Shown here: one piece after another, positions 12,601 through 23,217 of the stretch
How the letters are laid out: every line of letters begins with the position of its first letter
How positions within the stretch are numbered: the stretch's first letter is position 1
NCBI GenBank assembly: GCA_944989445.1
Contig: CALYLW010000010.1
Location: 1,837,234 to 1,901,233, forward strand
Direction: 5' to 3'
Source: Ampullaceana balthica
Taxonomy: Eukaryota; Mollusca; Gastropoda; Lymnaeidae
DNA length: 64,000 bases
Made by a program: the position numbers and the translations under genes
Notes under the pieces: model-generated
What the model saw: the letters and a program-made list of their open reading frames with translations, nothing else
Database searches by the model: none
What the model was told of the DNA's origin: nothing

Positions 12601-15088
12601 TCCAAGTCTGTATGTGTCATTAGTTGTAGGACCAGGTAAATAGACCCAGTCCAAGTCTGCTTGTGTCATTAGTTGTAGGACCAGGTAAATAGACCAAGTC
12701 CAAGTCTGTATGTGTCATTAGTTGTAGGACCAGGTAAATAGACCCAGTCCAAGTCTGCTTGTGTCATTAGTTGTAGGACCAGGTAAATAGACCAAGTCCA
12801 AGTCTGTATGTGTCATTAGTTGTAGGACCAGGTAAATAGACCCGGTCCAAGTCTGCTTGTGTTGTTAGTTGTAGGACCAGGTAAATAGACCCAGTCCAAG
12901 TCTGCTTGTGTCATTAGTTGTAGGACCAGGTAAATAGACCCAGTCCAAGTCTGCTTGTGCCTTTAGTTGTAGGACCAAGTAAATAGACCCAGTCCAAGTC
13001 TGCTTGTGTCATTAGTTGTAGGACCAGGTAAATAGACCCAGTCCAAGTCTGCTTGTGTCGTTAGTTGTAGGACCAGGTAAATAGACCCAGTCCAAGTCTG
13101 CTTGTGTCATTAGTTGTAGGATCAGGTAAATAGACCCAGTCCAAGTCTGCTTGTGTCATTAGTTGTAGGACCAGGTAAATAGACCCAGTCCAAGTCTGCT
13201 TGTGTCATTAGTTGTAGGACCAAGTAAATAGACCCGGTCCAAGTCTGCTTGTGTCATTAGTTGTAGGACCAGGTAAATAGACCCAGTCCAAGTCTGCTTG
13301 TGTCATTAGTTGTAGGACCAGGTAAATAGACCCAGTCCAAGTCTGCTTGTGTCATTAGTTGTAGGATCAGGTAAATAGACCCAGTCCAAGTCTGCTTGTG
13401 TCGTTAGTTGTAGGACCAGGTAAATAGACCCAGTCCAAGTCTGCTTGTGTCGTTAGTTGTAGGACCAGGTAAATAGACCCAGTCCAAGTCTGCTTGTGTT
13501 GTTAGTTGTAGGACCAGGTAAATAGACCCAGTCCAAGTCTGCTTGTGTTGTTAGTTGTAGGACCAGGTAAATAGACCCAGTCCAAGTCTGCTTGTGTCAT
13601 TAGTTGTAGGACCAGGTAAATAGACCCAGTCCAAGTCTTTATGTGTCATTAGTTGTAGGACCAGGTAAATAGACCCGGTCCAAGTCTGCTTGTATCTTTA
13701 GTTGTAGGACCAGGTAAATAGACCCAGTCCAAGTCTGTATGTGTCATTAGTTGTAGGACCAGGTAAATAGACCCAGTCCAAGTCTGCTTGTGTTGTTAGT
13801 TGTAGGACCAGGTAAATAGACCCAGTCCAAGTCTTTATGTGTCATTAGTTGTAGGACCAGGTAAATAGACCCAGTCCAAGTCTGCTTGTGTTGTTAGTTG
13901 TAGGACCAGGTAAATAGACCCAGTCCAAGTCTGCTTGTGTCATTAGTTGTAGGACCAGGTAAATAGACCCAGTCCAAGTCTTTATGTGTCATTAGTTGTA
14001 GGACCAGGTAAATAGACCCAGTCCAAGTCTGTATGTGTCATTAGTTGTAGGACCAGGTAAATAGACCAAGTCCAAGTCTGCTTGTGTCATTAGTTGTAGG
14101 ACCAGGTAAATAGACCCAGTCCAAGTCTGCTTGTGTTGTTAGTTGTAGGACCAGGTAAATAGACCCGGTCCAAGTCTGCTTGTATCTTTAGTTGTAGGAC
14201 CAGGTAAATAGACCCAGTCCAAGTCTGCTTGTGTTGTTAGTTGTAGGACCAGGTAAATAGACCCAGTCCAAGTCTGCTTGTGTCATTAGTTGTAGGACCA
14301 GGTAAATAGACCCAGTCCAAGTCTGCTTGTGTCATTAGTTGTAGGACCAGGTAAATAGACCCAGTCCAAGTCTGCTTGTGTCGTTAGTTGTAGGACCAGG
14401 TAAATAGACCGTCCAAGTCTGCTTGTGTCGTTAGTTGTAGGACCAGGTAAAATGACCCAGTTCAAGTCTGCTTGTGTCATTAGTTGTAGGACCAGGTAAA
14501 TAGACCCAGTCCAAGTCTGCTTGTGTTGTTAGTTGTAGGACCAGGTAAATAGACCCAGTCCAAGTCTGTTTGTTTCGTTAGTTGTAGGACCAGGTAAATA
14601 GACCCAGTCCAAGTCTGCTTGTGTCGTTAGTCGTAGGACCAGGTAAATAGACCCAGTCCAAGTCTGCTTGTGTCGTTAGTTGTAGGACCAGGTAAATAGA
14701 CCCAGTCCAAGTCTGCTTGTTTCGTTAGTTGTAGGACCAGGTAAATAGACCAAGTCCAAGGATGCTTGTGTCGTTAGTTGTAGGACCAGGTAAATAGACC
14801 CAGTCCAAGTCTGCTTGTGTCATTAGTTGTAGGACCAGGTAAATAGACCCAGTCCAAGTCTGCTTGTGTCGTTAGTTGTAGGACCAGGTAAATAGACCCA
14901 GTCCAAGTCTGCTTGTTTCGTTAGTTGTAGGATTAGGTAAATAGACCCAGTCCAAGTCTGTTTGTGTCGTTAGTTGTAGGACCAAGTAAATAGACCCAGT
15001 CCAAGTCTGTTTGTGTCGTTAGCTGTAGGACCAGGTAAATAGACCCAGTGCAAGTTTGCTTGTGTCCTTAGTTGTATGACCAGGTAAA

Positions 15089-15193
15089 CAGAGATAGAAA
15101 TTGACTTTACAATTGTTCGATCTAGGACCAGTACCACAGATTCTGTTTAATGATGTGTGTAGTGTATCTTTGTGTTCACATGATCCATCTCAG
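15089..15193 (+). other. Residual intron 2 of lectin gene L1, between the array and exon B
   Basis: About 105 bp separate the last array unit (GTATGACCAGGTAAACAG) from the exon B acceptor at 15191-15193 (CATCTCAG). The homologous introns are 1.35 kb in L2, 0.99 kb in L3 and 3.7 kb in L4. No other element is visible here. Confidence 0.6.
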
Positions 15194-15343
15194 GTTTGGC
15201 CAAGACTGCCGAGGGTTCATGTACAACAAAGTCACCAGATTGTGTACACCATCATCAGGGTTGAGTGGCAGCTTTCCGTCACCAAGTATGACTGAGGGGG
15301 ACCTCTACCTTATGACAAGTCCAGACATTTATCCAGACTTTAG
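15194..15343 (+). CDS. L1 exon B (PAN-like domain, second half)
   Basis: This 150-nt exon is flanked by an AG acceptor and a GTGAGG donor and is open in the frame GQDCRGFMYNKVTRLCTPSS. It has the same length and phase (2-2) as exon B of L2, and nearly the same sequence. The pattern DC..FMYN....LC fits the C-terminal half of a PAN/apple-type fold. It ends in SPDIYPDF plus a split codon. Confidence 0.85.
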
Positions 15344-18300
15344 GTGAGGTGTTCTCTAGGAATCTAAGACTTTTTGACATCATTTGTAATCATTAAAACC
15401 TTTTCAAATTGATAAAAGAGTAATGGATATCTACTTTATATTTTCCTCAGTTGATTGATAATGTTGTTTTCAAAACCTTAAATTAAAAAAAAATCAATTA
15501 AAATGATTGTTTAACAACATATCTGCCCCAAATTTTATCAATGAATCTATAATATATGTGGCCTTGTGCCCCCAAAACATACTTAGGGTGCGCCCGCCAC
15601 TGCTACCTTCCCCTCCTCCTTCCTCAAGCACCCAACAAAGGACCCTCTGTTCATTCCTGCAGAGGTGTTGGGTTACAGAGAGGTGACAGGCACCGGGGAT
15701 AAGGACTTCCGGCTAGATAATATATGCACCTTCCCCCCCCCAGCCCACAACACTGTTGTGGTTGAGCGTTGAATGCGGAGGAGGTGATAATTTTCGGTCC
15801 TCTAAATAGTTCCCCCCCCCACCAGCCCAGCACAATGTTGTGTATTTGGCTGTCGGATGTTGAGGCCTTCCGAATTCCTTCTAACAATGACCGGAAATGA
15901 ATTAGACAGATTAGAGTATAGAGTATAAACCTTCCGGATCAGCGACTATATAAGGGAGGAAGCAGCTCGGTTAGAGAGAGCATATTTAGAAAGATGTAGG
16001 TACATGTCCTAGACGTAGGACAGTGCTTTAGACTGTAGTATAACTAATTCCTGTGGTAGTTCTAGTAACTGTGTGTACTCACGAAAATAGATTATTCCAA
16101 TAAACAGTTAGTAAAACTATAATTCTCATGACCTGCGTTTAGTTAGTTGATTTATTAGCTGTTCAGTCAGTCTTATTAGCTGTTCAGTCAGTCTTATGAA
16201 GACTAATAATATAGCCACCACTCGGCTACATATAAACACCCTATTTATCACTGACTGACTCACTCATTCCGAAACGCTAAGGGACATCACTCTGCTTTAA
16301 AAAAATGAAACTGTATACTTAAAAATCATGATATGACGTCATTGTTTTAGCTCATATTTTAATTTAGGAAATAGGAACGATGTAAACAGAAGATTTTAGG
16401 ATTGTTAATTATAACATTCTTTGTGTTCATTCAGGAATATTTCGTATTTATCATACAAGAATAATTTACTTGGGCTTTTGACAAAAAAAGTAGGCGTTTT
16501 AGGCGCCCTACAACCCTTATTATAAAATAATTTGTGTACAATTCAGGAAGTTTAATATTACGTGTTTATCATACAAGGACCAGTTAGTTGGGCTTTTGAA
16601 AAAGGTGGGCGCCGTAGGTGCCCTAAAAAGTGGGCGCTGTGGGACCACGACGCCCCAACACAACCTAGTAAATCAATATTACTAAAGAAAAAAAATATGC
16701 TATTAAAATTCTCAAAATCCATGATGAATGTTATTTCTAATAAAATTAACGCCTTTCAAGTTGAAAAGATTGTCAAAGAAATAAAAAAGTAAATGTTTAT
16801 TATTTCGCAAAGAATTTTCAAAAATGGAATTTCAGGATTATGTGTTGAAATTAAAGTATATAATTTCAATTTGTAAAGTAAATTTAATACACTTAAAATA
16901 AAAGAATCTTTGACGTTTGTGCAATTTTTTAAAAAAATCAATGAAATAATGAAATAACTGTTGAATCAATGTTTCCGGTGGTCCAAACTAAAGTATATAG
17001 TATAGGAACGAACGGATAGGTAGGTCAGCTTCCATCAACTTAAAAAAATACTTTATATTCGAAATTATCGTCATTTGCAAAATACGCTTCAGTAGGAGAA
17101 GGGGTGGAGGACGAAATCAGATTTTCTTTCTTTCGTTCATTTAAAACATGTTTTCGCAAGGTGTTCGAGTGGCATGCCGATGGTCACGGGTTCGAATCTC
17201 CGCAACAGCAGGGACTAGTTTCCGGGTCCAAGCGTTTTCCTATGTCCACCCAACTCCTAAATGGGACACCTGACACTAGTTAGGGAAACAAAGGCGGCTG
17301 GGTAATGCGTGGGACCCCCATAGCCATGGCCTGTGAATTCTGCGTCACTTGCCAACAGACCGGCATTGTCTGTTGACGCAATAATCTTTTGTTGGAAACA
17401 AGCGTTTGTATAGATAAGACAACATTTCAATTTTCAAAAGAAAATACCAAAATTAAAACATCTTTTTCCTTTACAAATGCAATCTAATATCACGAAAACA
17501 CTAATAGAAATAAATACATTAAGAATTGTCTATGAAATCAACATGAGAAGTACTAAAAAGTAGAGAAAAAATATTTTTAAAAAAATCATGTAGAAATATA
17601 AAGTAAAACATTCAATTCGACAAAATATTTTTATTCACATTAGATGTAAAACAGATTTTATTATACATTTTTGAAAATATTTTCTGAAAATACTAATTTT
17701 GCACAAAACTTTTAAATACCATTCTTTGTTGCGTAAAATTATTAGGTCATTTATAATATTTACTGTATGTTGTTTTGTCTTAACTAATATTATTTTACTT
17801 AAACCATTTTAAACTGAATCTTAAAATTTACTGTTTATGTTAAAAATTCAATAACAATCACACAATTGTATTAGTTTTCTTTTCACTAATTTTTAAAGCA
17901 ACTTAATGTCTTAGACGATTTCTAATGCTGCTCACAACAAATATATCTCCACAATAATATCATTTTAAAAGTATGTTAGATATTTATATTTGTTTATGTC
18001 CTCCATTGACAGAAAATTGATTCAAGATTTACAAACTATTTTAATTTCATCCCAGCATCCGAATCAACAAGTTAAGTATGACGTCTGCTAACGTGGCCTA
18101 CTACACCAATCAACTCAACTACACAGACGCTACTTCTGTCTGCGCATGTCTCGACTCACATCTTTACATGGCGGACACGATAGGCAAATTTGACTTGCTT
18201 AATCTCCTTATGGACCCTTTTGAAAAATTTTGGATTGGACTTGATGATATGGCGAAAGAGGGGACATTTGTGTGGTCCGGCAATGGACATACACTGAATA

Positions 18301-18458
18301 TGGGTAATTTAAATATTCTCAAACTCGCCATCTTTGGCCTTGACCAGCCAGACAATGGTCAAGGCAATGAAGATTGTGTTTACAAGCGGGAAAATGGAGG
18401 TCTTTTGAATGACGCAACGTGTTTTCAAATAATTTCATTTCTTTGTGAGAAAACTTAA
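15194..18458 (+). CDS. Lectin gene L1, 3' part (exon B and lectin exon): secreted PAN-like + C-type lectin protein
   Basis: Two exons are visible, 15194-15343 and 18056-18458, with the 5' exons hidden left of or inside the repeat array. Exon B supplies the second half of a PAN/apple-like domain, and the last exon supplies the C-type lectin domain. Phases agree: the acceptor TCTCAG leaves one base to complete a codon, exon B ends in phase 2 (TTTAG|GTGAGG), and the lectin exon begins in phase 2 (CCCAG|C). The same structure is seen in L2-L4. The predicted product is a secreted carbohydrate-binding protein; in gastropods this family is usually placed in haemolymph or mucus recognition, which is family knowledge and not visible here. 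L1 and L2 are convergent, tail to tail, and are closer to each other in sequence than to L3/L4. Whether L1 can still be expressed depends on splicing across the array. Confidence 0.75.
15835..16235 (+). mobile_element. Possible solo LTR or promoter-bearing repeat
   Basis: The segment carries a TATA-like CTATATAAGGGAGG at about 15944-15957 and a polyadenylation-like AATAAA at about 16099, in the order expected of an LTR. A 21-bp direct duplication (TTATTAGCTGTTCAGTCAGTC) follows at about 16154-16195. Clear TG..CA ends and a target duplication were not found, so the call is tentative. Confidence 0.3.
16310..16650 (+). mobile_element. Dispersed ~200-bp repeat with GGCGCC hairpin (two tandem partial copies)
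   Basis: The unit runs from ATATGACGTCATTG through TTCAGGAA..TTTAATATT and CTTTTGA.AAA to a GC hairpin (GGCGCC..TAGG.GCCCTA). It is found here twice, at 32785-32995 (+), and on the minus strand inside the Helitron at 61592-62122. It appears to be an internal module of non-autonomous Helitrons. Confidence 0.55.
17148..17415 (+). mobile_element. tRNA-derived SINE, decayed copy
   Basis: Contains A-box-like GTGTTCGAGTGG and B-box GGTTCGAATCTCC, followed by a body (GGCGGCTGGGTAATGCGTGG, CCATAGCC.TGGCCTGTGAA) shared with the better copy at 51269-51532. The tRNA part lacks several bases between the two boxes. Confidence 0.65.
18056..18458 (+). CDS. L1 lectin exon (C-type lectin domain, stop codon)
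   Basis: This final exon is open from the acceptor CCCAG at 18055 to TAA at 18456-18458. Landmarks in order: C.C near the start of the domain (SVCACLDSHLY), WIGLDDMAKEG, GLDQPDNGQG, NEDCVY, LLNDATC, FLCEKT. QPD is the galactose-type calcium/sugar motif by family knowledge; with the E of NEDC and the ND of LLND, all usual site-2 ligands are present. A polyadenylation signal AATAAA lies 14 bp after the stop, at 18472-18477. The domain is about 125 aa, normal for the family. Confidence 0.9.
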
Positions 18459-18471
18459 ACTAAATATTTGA

Positions 18472-18477
18472 AATAAA
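18472..18477 (+). terminator. Polyadenylation signal AATAAA of L1
   Basis: Canonical hexamer 14 bp downstream of the L1 stop codon, followed by TG/T-rich sequence (TGTTTTATATTTGTG). Confidence 0.7.
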
Positions 18478-18489
18478 GCTCCATGTTCT

Positions 18490-21400
18490 GCAAACATGTT
18501 TTATATTTGTGAGGAAATATGAGTAATAAATAAATGAAACTATTCGGGAGCGCGTTGATCGAAATTCCATACGCAATTTATTTTTAAATTCCTTTCGGAC
18601 GTTATGACTAACACGCATAGACCAGCCTGTGACACATCAAGAAGCACACAAAAAATGAATCATTTACTTTTAACTTATAATCACCTACAAGGTGGACGGC
18701 AATCTCTACTCCTGACAATGTTAGTCAGATTGTTGAAGAGTGTTAATAATTTACGGATAAATCATCTGTATAATTTATATATGAATCTAAAAATAAATTT
18801 CATTTACTAAAAAAAAATTACTTAAACTAATGAAATTTTAAACAAATGAATATAAAAGAAAATACTTTAGGCTTTGGATAACACCACAGCTAAGTTTTCA
18901 TTTCATTTTTAGTATTAGGTTAAGAATCTTTCAATAGTCAGCAGCATATAAGAAGGAAATATTTATACTTCTCGAATGTGAAGGAAATAACGTTTCCTGT
19001 TATTAACGATCTATTTAAATAGTTTTGATAAGAGTCTTTGCTCAGTCGACAGGGAGACGACCATTGGGGCAGTTAAACGAAGTGAAAACGCATTGTTGTC
19101 TCCCCTTTAAAATTATTGGGGAGGAAAAAAAAGTCTTCTGCTGCTTAAAACTTCTAACACGTTTAAGAAAGCAATGTTCACTGCGCCAGATGATTACTAG
19201 AATGCACACAGAGACTACACTGTTATGTTAATTTTACACTGGTACAGCTGTAATAAAAATATACATGGTCTTTACGACCTATCGAATATTTTAATTTGGC
19301 TAGACACTTCAAACCGCTAATAATAAAAAATTTGGTTTTACCCTTTTATATTATGTAAATTTGTTTAACAGAAATTTGAGGTAGATGGTAGAAAGTAGTA
19401 GAATAAAAATCTAACATAACCAATAATCAAGCTCAAAATGTAAATTATTTTAAATAAAATCTCATCTGATCAAAGTTTGGGGATTTGTTAGCTATTTAAA
19501 AAAAAACACCATGATTTAGTGCCTTACCTCATTTTGTTCGTTGCGGATTTTCGCATTTAAATTTGGATGTATTCACTGATGTTAAATTTAACTAAACAAT
19601 TGTTGATTTACCTACAGCCAAGGACAATATAGTCCTACACGATCAGTACGACACACGTCGATCTCAACTTTGTCAAATGTTCATATTAGTAGCACCCAGT
19701 AAATGAGGGATTACTGAGAGAGTCTTCTTAAAGCTTTCAACCTACTTTTCGGAATAAAATATGATTTAGTTTAGTATCAGTTTCTCACAAGTGACATCAA
19801 CTTACCATGTACTAATTTTTTTAAAAACCTTGCATCGGTCTTAAATTTTACCCACATCTTAGTATGCTACGGAAATAATACTGCGTATACGACTCCTTGA
19901 TAGCGCTGGCGGCTGGATAGCGAAGTGGTATTTCCTTATTCAACAATTTTGTTTAACAGCTGATTGTCTAAATTGTAAATTCTTTCTTATAGATTCCTGA
20001 CTTTCCTTCTATACAGACGATTGTTGCGTCCTAAGACTTTATAACACCAAACACGAAAAATCTTTTTTTTTAAAACTTAGCCCATAGCATTATCTCACAG
20101 TTACTTTGTTTATTCCATGTATTTACAAGAAGTTTCCTAGAAGCGTTCCTGCTGTGATGGTGAGTAAAAAATAGAGTCATACATCTTCTCATCGCCACTT
20201 TCAACGCTAGGTCTCTGACCTAAATAACGAGAGTAGCACTGCTTGTGCTGTGCTGAAAACATTTTAGTCAGGGAGACCTGTTTTCGGTGGACAGACAATT
20301 AGGTGTGCTGGTCTTGTCCCATTTAACTATCAGTCTTTGGTGGAATTACTTCCATGTCTTAACATTTCTTCATAATGTATGTTTAGGAAGATTAAGAGTG
20401 TAATGTCGTCTGAAGTTGTTGAAAATGTTTGTAAGGCAATGGGCCAAGTCGCGCTCTACAAATGTAAATAATAAATAAATTAATTGATAAATTAAAAACA
20501 AAAACACATTAATGTAAATTTTTGTTTACCAGAATTTCATCACGCCAGGGATATTACAGACCTGTTGTCATGTGGCGACATAATACCAAATGACCCACTG
20601 ACCTGGTCCGGTGCTATCATTATAATAAAAGTCTTTTCATAGCACGTAAAACATATAACAACAGTGTTAACGAAAGTGGTCATACATTTGTCTGGGGTTT
20701 ACGCCATAAATCAACACCAGCAAGGCCTATCGGGAACCATACATTTGCAAACGATACGTTTCCAATGATGACCAGTCTGGCACCCGAGACAATAATGAAC
20801 GACGAAGGCGTATTCCTACTCTAGAAGATATATTTACAATGTACGATAACTTCGAAGAAACGATACATTTTCAAATATCTTATTAATCAATACTCATTAA
20901 TGTAGCATGTACTTGTATGCATAACGCATACAGAGTTTTAAAAAAAAACACAAAGTATGCAACCAAATCTACAATCTCTGCAAACACTTTTAATAATATT
21001 GACTGTTTCTTTGTTGGCTCGGGTTAGCACCAACTCAATCTCTCCACTTGGGAGACAGAAAGACAACAAAAGACATTAACATGAGGAACTTATTTCAACA
21101 TATGAGGATCGTTGACGTTTCGTTATACTAACAAGTATCAGCATTGGTTTGTAGGCACATAAATGAATAACATTCGTCATAAAACACAATGTGTTCAAGT
21201 TATTTAAAAAATTCACCATGACGACGTATGGATGATCGGTCAACAGAAAGGAATATTTGGGCCAATGGTGTGGAGAATATGCGTAAATACCAATTAAAGC
21301 AAGTCTTTTCTGGTTGCGTCGGACATCACGGGAATAAGTAGCTGTCCTTATTTCAAGTTTCTATACAATTATTATTATCATCGCTTCGCGAAAGAATAAC

Positions 21401-21670
21401 GAAATAAGTAAATAAAGTATAACGGAATAACAAAAGAAAGACATAAAACATTAAACTAGTGAAATATCATCAGCTAATATACATTTTTTGAGAATTCTTA
21501 TTTTCTGAGTAGTAAAAGACGAAGACAATTATATTTTCTCTTTCTAACGGTACACCTGTAGAAACAAATTTCATAAGCATTGAATCTCAATAATAATGTA
21601 TATAACTCCATGTCTCAAGAGTCTAGGGTTGTAAATATCTTTTTTTTAAAGTTTCATATCATTTTTGGAT
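18490..21670. other. Intergenic AT-rich region between convergent L1 and L2
   Basis: No exon could be supported. Near 20450-20505 the sequence GCGCTCTACAAATGTAAATAATAAATAAATT resembles the tail of a non-LTR element, but no reverse transcriptase frame remains. All ORFs here are short and AT-driven. Confidence 0.4.
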
Positions 21671-21672
21671 CC

Positions 21673-22014
21673 TTAACAATTTATGCCTATTTTACATAGC
21701 TTGAGTGAATGGATATCTGTGTGGCCATTTGCATCCAAACCTGCATTGAAACGGGTCTGCAACAAGAAAATATCATATTCATTATTCGAAAAAAATTCTG
21801 TCTTCACATCATTATTATCACAACAAACATATTCAATTTTAGCATTCACCAATTCCTGAAAAAGATAGGGACAATCGGAAAAGGTATAAGTTCGACGGAT
21901 GGGAATAACACTGAATGAGATAATGGGGAAGATGCTAATTGGTAGCATCGCTCGCATAAAGTAGCCAAGAACGAAGGAGGTCCGTTGTACAAAACCAACT
22001 GCAACATTCAACAA
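21673..22014 (-). CDS. Hypothetical ORF, possibly an exon of an unknown gene
   Basis: A 113-codon open frame lies between the 3' ends of L1 and L2. I do not recognise it. The first part is hydrophobic (SFVLGYFMRAMLPISIFPII), and the C-terminal part has a mixed, protein-like composition (NNEYDIFLLQTRFNAGLDA). A polypyrimidine/AG acceptor (TTGAATGTTGCAG) overlaps its first codons, so it could be an internal exon. In an AT-rich background a frame this long can also arise by chance. Confidence 0.2.
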   Translation of the reverse strand: MLNVAVGFVQRTSFVLGYFMRAMLPISIFPIISFSVIPIRRTYTFSDCPYLFQELVNAKIEYVCCDNNDVKTEFFSNNEYDIFLLQTRFNAGLDANGHTDIHSLKLCKIGINC

Positions 22015-22799
22015 AAGGAAACCAATGGGGTGTCAATCGAAGGGAAATGCATCTAATCTAGAAAAGTAATATGTCAGTGGAAGTTGTAGCAAATATACAA
22101 TTTTTAGGAGAAACGTATATTCCCTGCACACTTTAATATAATCAACAGATGTCAAATATACAACAGTAAAAATAATCTCATCCATATGTTTAAATTTAAT
22201 CATTTTTTTTCCTTAATCGTAATTTTCATAAACTTTCACATTGGACTTCATCAGAACATGTGAAGAGGGTGATAAAGAACATTTGGAACCAGACACCCGC
22301 TCATGTTGACAAGGTCTTTTTAAAATAAATAACATTGTGAATTTTATTAGACTTAGCCTGTTATTTGGAGACGCTTTATTTCATCTACATTGCACATGAT
22401 CAGCCAATCTCGTAAAACTCTCTAAAACATACATTTTTATTAAGAGAAAGGTGAAATATAATATGCAACATGCTACTCCGCTGAAAGGAGAGTTTCCAAA
22501 AAAAAATTCTATATAATTATTTTACAGCTAGGAACAGGTGAAAAGACTGAAGATATCCGACAGAGACAATGACAGACACAGATTCAAGAGACGGTGGTCT
22601 TATATATATTACTTTGGCATAAGCTATATTTTATATGATTTCTTTAATTATCGACTTTAAGTAATGAACCACAGTGTGAAGTATTTTAGAGATTTTTTTG
22701 TTGTACAAAATAGTTGTACTTCTGAAAGAACCTAATATTTTCTAGAAACTATTTTTCCAGCTTTGAATATTTTTCAGCATCAAATATCAAATATACAAT

Positions 22800-23217
22800 T
22801 TAAGTCTTCTCACAAATAAATGACATATCTTGAAAACACGTTGCATCGTTCAATAGATCTAAACCTTCCCGTTTGTAAACACAATCTTCATTGCCGTTGT
22901 TATTGTCTGGCTGGTCGAGACCAAAGATGTGAACTCTGTGCAAATCAATAAGATCAAACTTATTAGTATTCTGTATATGTCCATTGCCGGCCCACACAAA
23001 TGTCCCCTCTTTCGCCATATCATCAAGTCCGATCCAGACTTTGTCATCAAAGTTTACAATTTTAAAAATAAGGTCATATTTTCCAATGGTGTCCGCCATG
23101 TAAAGATGTGAGCCGAGACATGCGCAGACAGAAGTAGCGTCTGTGTAGTTGAGTTTATTGGTGTAGTAGGCCACGTTAGCAGTCGTCCAACTCAGAAGCC
23201 ATAAAATGCTTTTGATG
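22800..23217 (-). CDS. L2 lectin exon
   Basis: Acceptor TCACAG at 23218-23223, open to TAA at 22802-22800. The N-terminal stretch before the domain (SIKSILWLLSWTTANVAYY) is 5 codons longer than in L1 and hydrophobic. Motifs: WIGLDDMAKEG, GLDQPDNNNGNEDCVY, LLNDATC. No canonical AATAAA is seen immediately after the stop. Confidence 0.9.

Larger units (their letters stand above)
1..15088 (+). repeat. 49-bp minisatellite (about 308 copies) built from a lectin exon A / splice-donor junction
   Basis: A near-perfect tandem array with a 49-bp period fills the first 15.1 kb and starts before the window. Units differ at a few recurrent sites (TCATTAG/TCGTTAG/TTGTTAG/ATCTTTAG, GGACC/GGATC, CAGTCC/CGGTCC/CAAGTCC). 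Because 49 is not a multiple of 3, the frame shifts by one per unit; a TAA in one minus-strand frame closes every ORF after about three units, so the minus-strand ORFs are artefacts. On the + strand, in the frame used by lectin exon A, each unit reads SKSACVISCRTR and then a GTAAATAG splice-donor sequence. This matches without gaps the exon A 3' ends of LX (51064), L2 (25854), L3 and L4. By-eye identity to LX is 34 of 43 bases from GTCCAAG through the donor. The array stops 105 bp before exon B of L1, in the same orientation, so it occupies the exon A / intron 2 position of L1. Confidence 0.95.
15344..18055 (+). other. Intron 3 of L1, loaded with transposon debris
   Basis: A 2.7-kb intron. 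It holds C-homopolymer-rich sequence (15728-15830), a possible solo LTR (15835-16235), two copies of a GGCGCC-hairpin repeat (16310-16650), a decayed tRNA-derived SINE (17150-17415) and AT-rich sequence. No coding exon is visible inside it. The small ORF at 16562-16792 lies in the hairpin repeat and looks fortuitous. Confidence 0.6.

Noticed and set aside
1..15088. CRISPR array
   Set aside because: Units are contiguous with no unique spacers, and the setting is eukaryotic; differences are point variants.
15651..15887. 78-codon minus ORF rich in Gly/Pro
   Set aside because: It is driven by C/G homopolymers in an intron and repeat setting, with no family resemblance.
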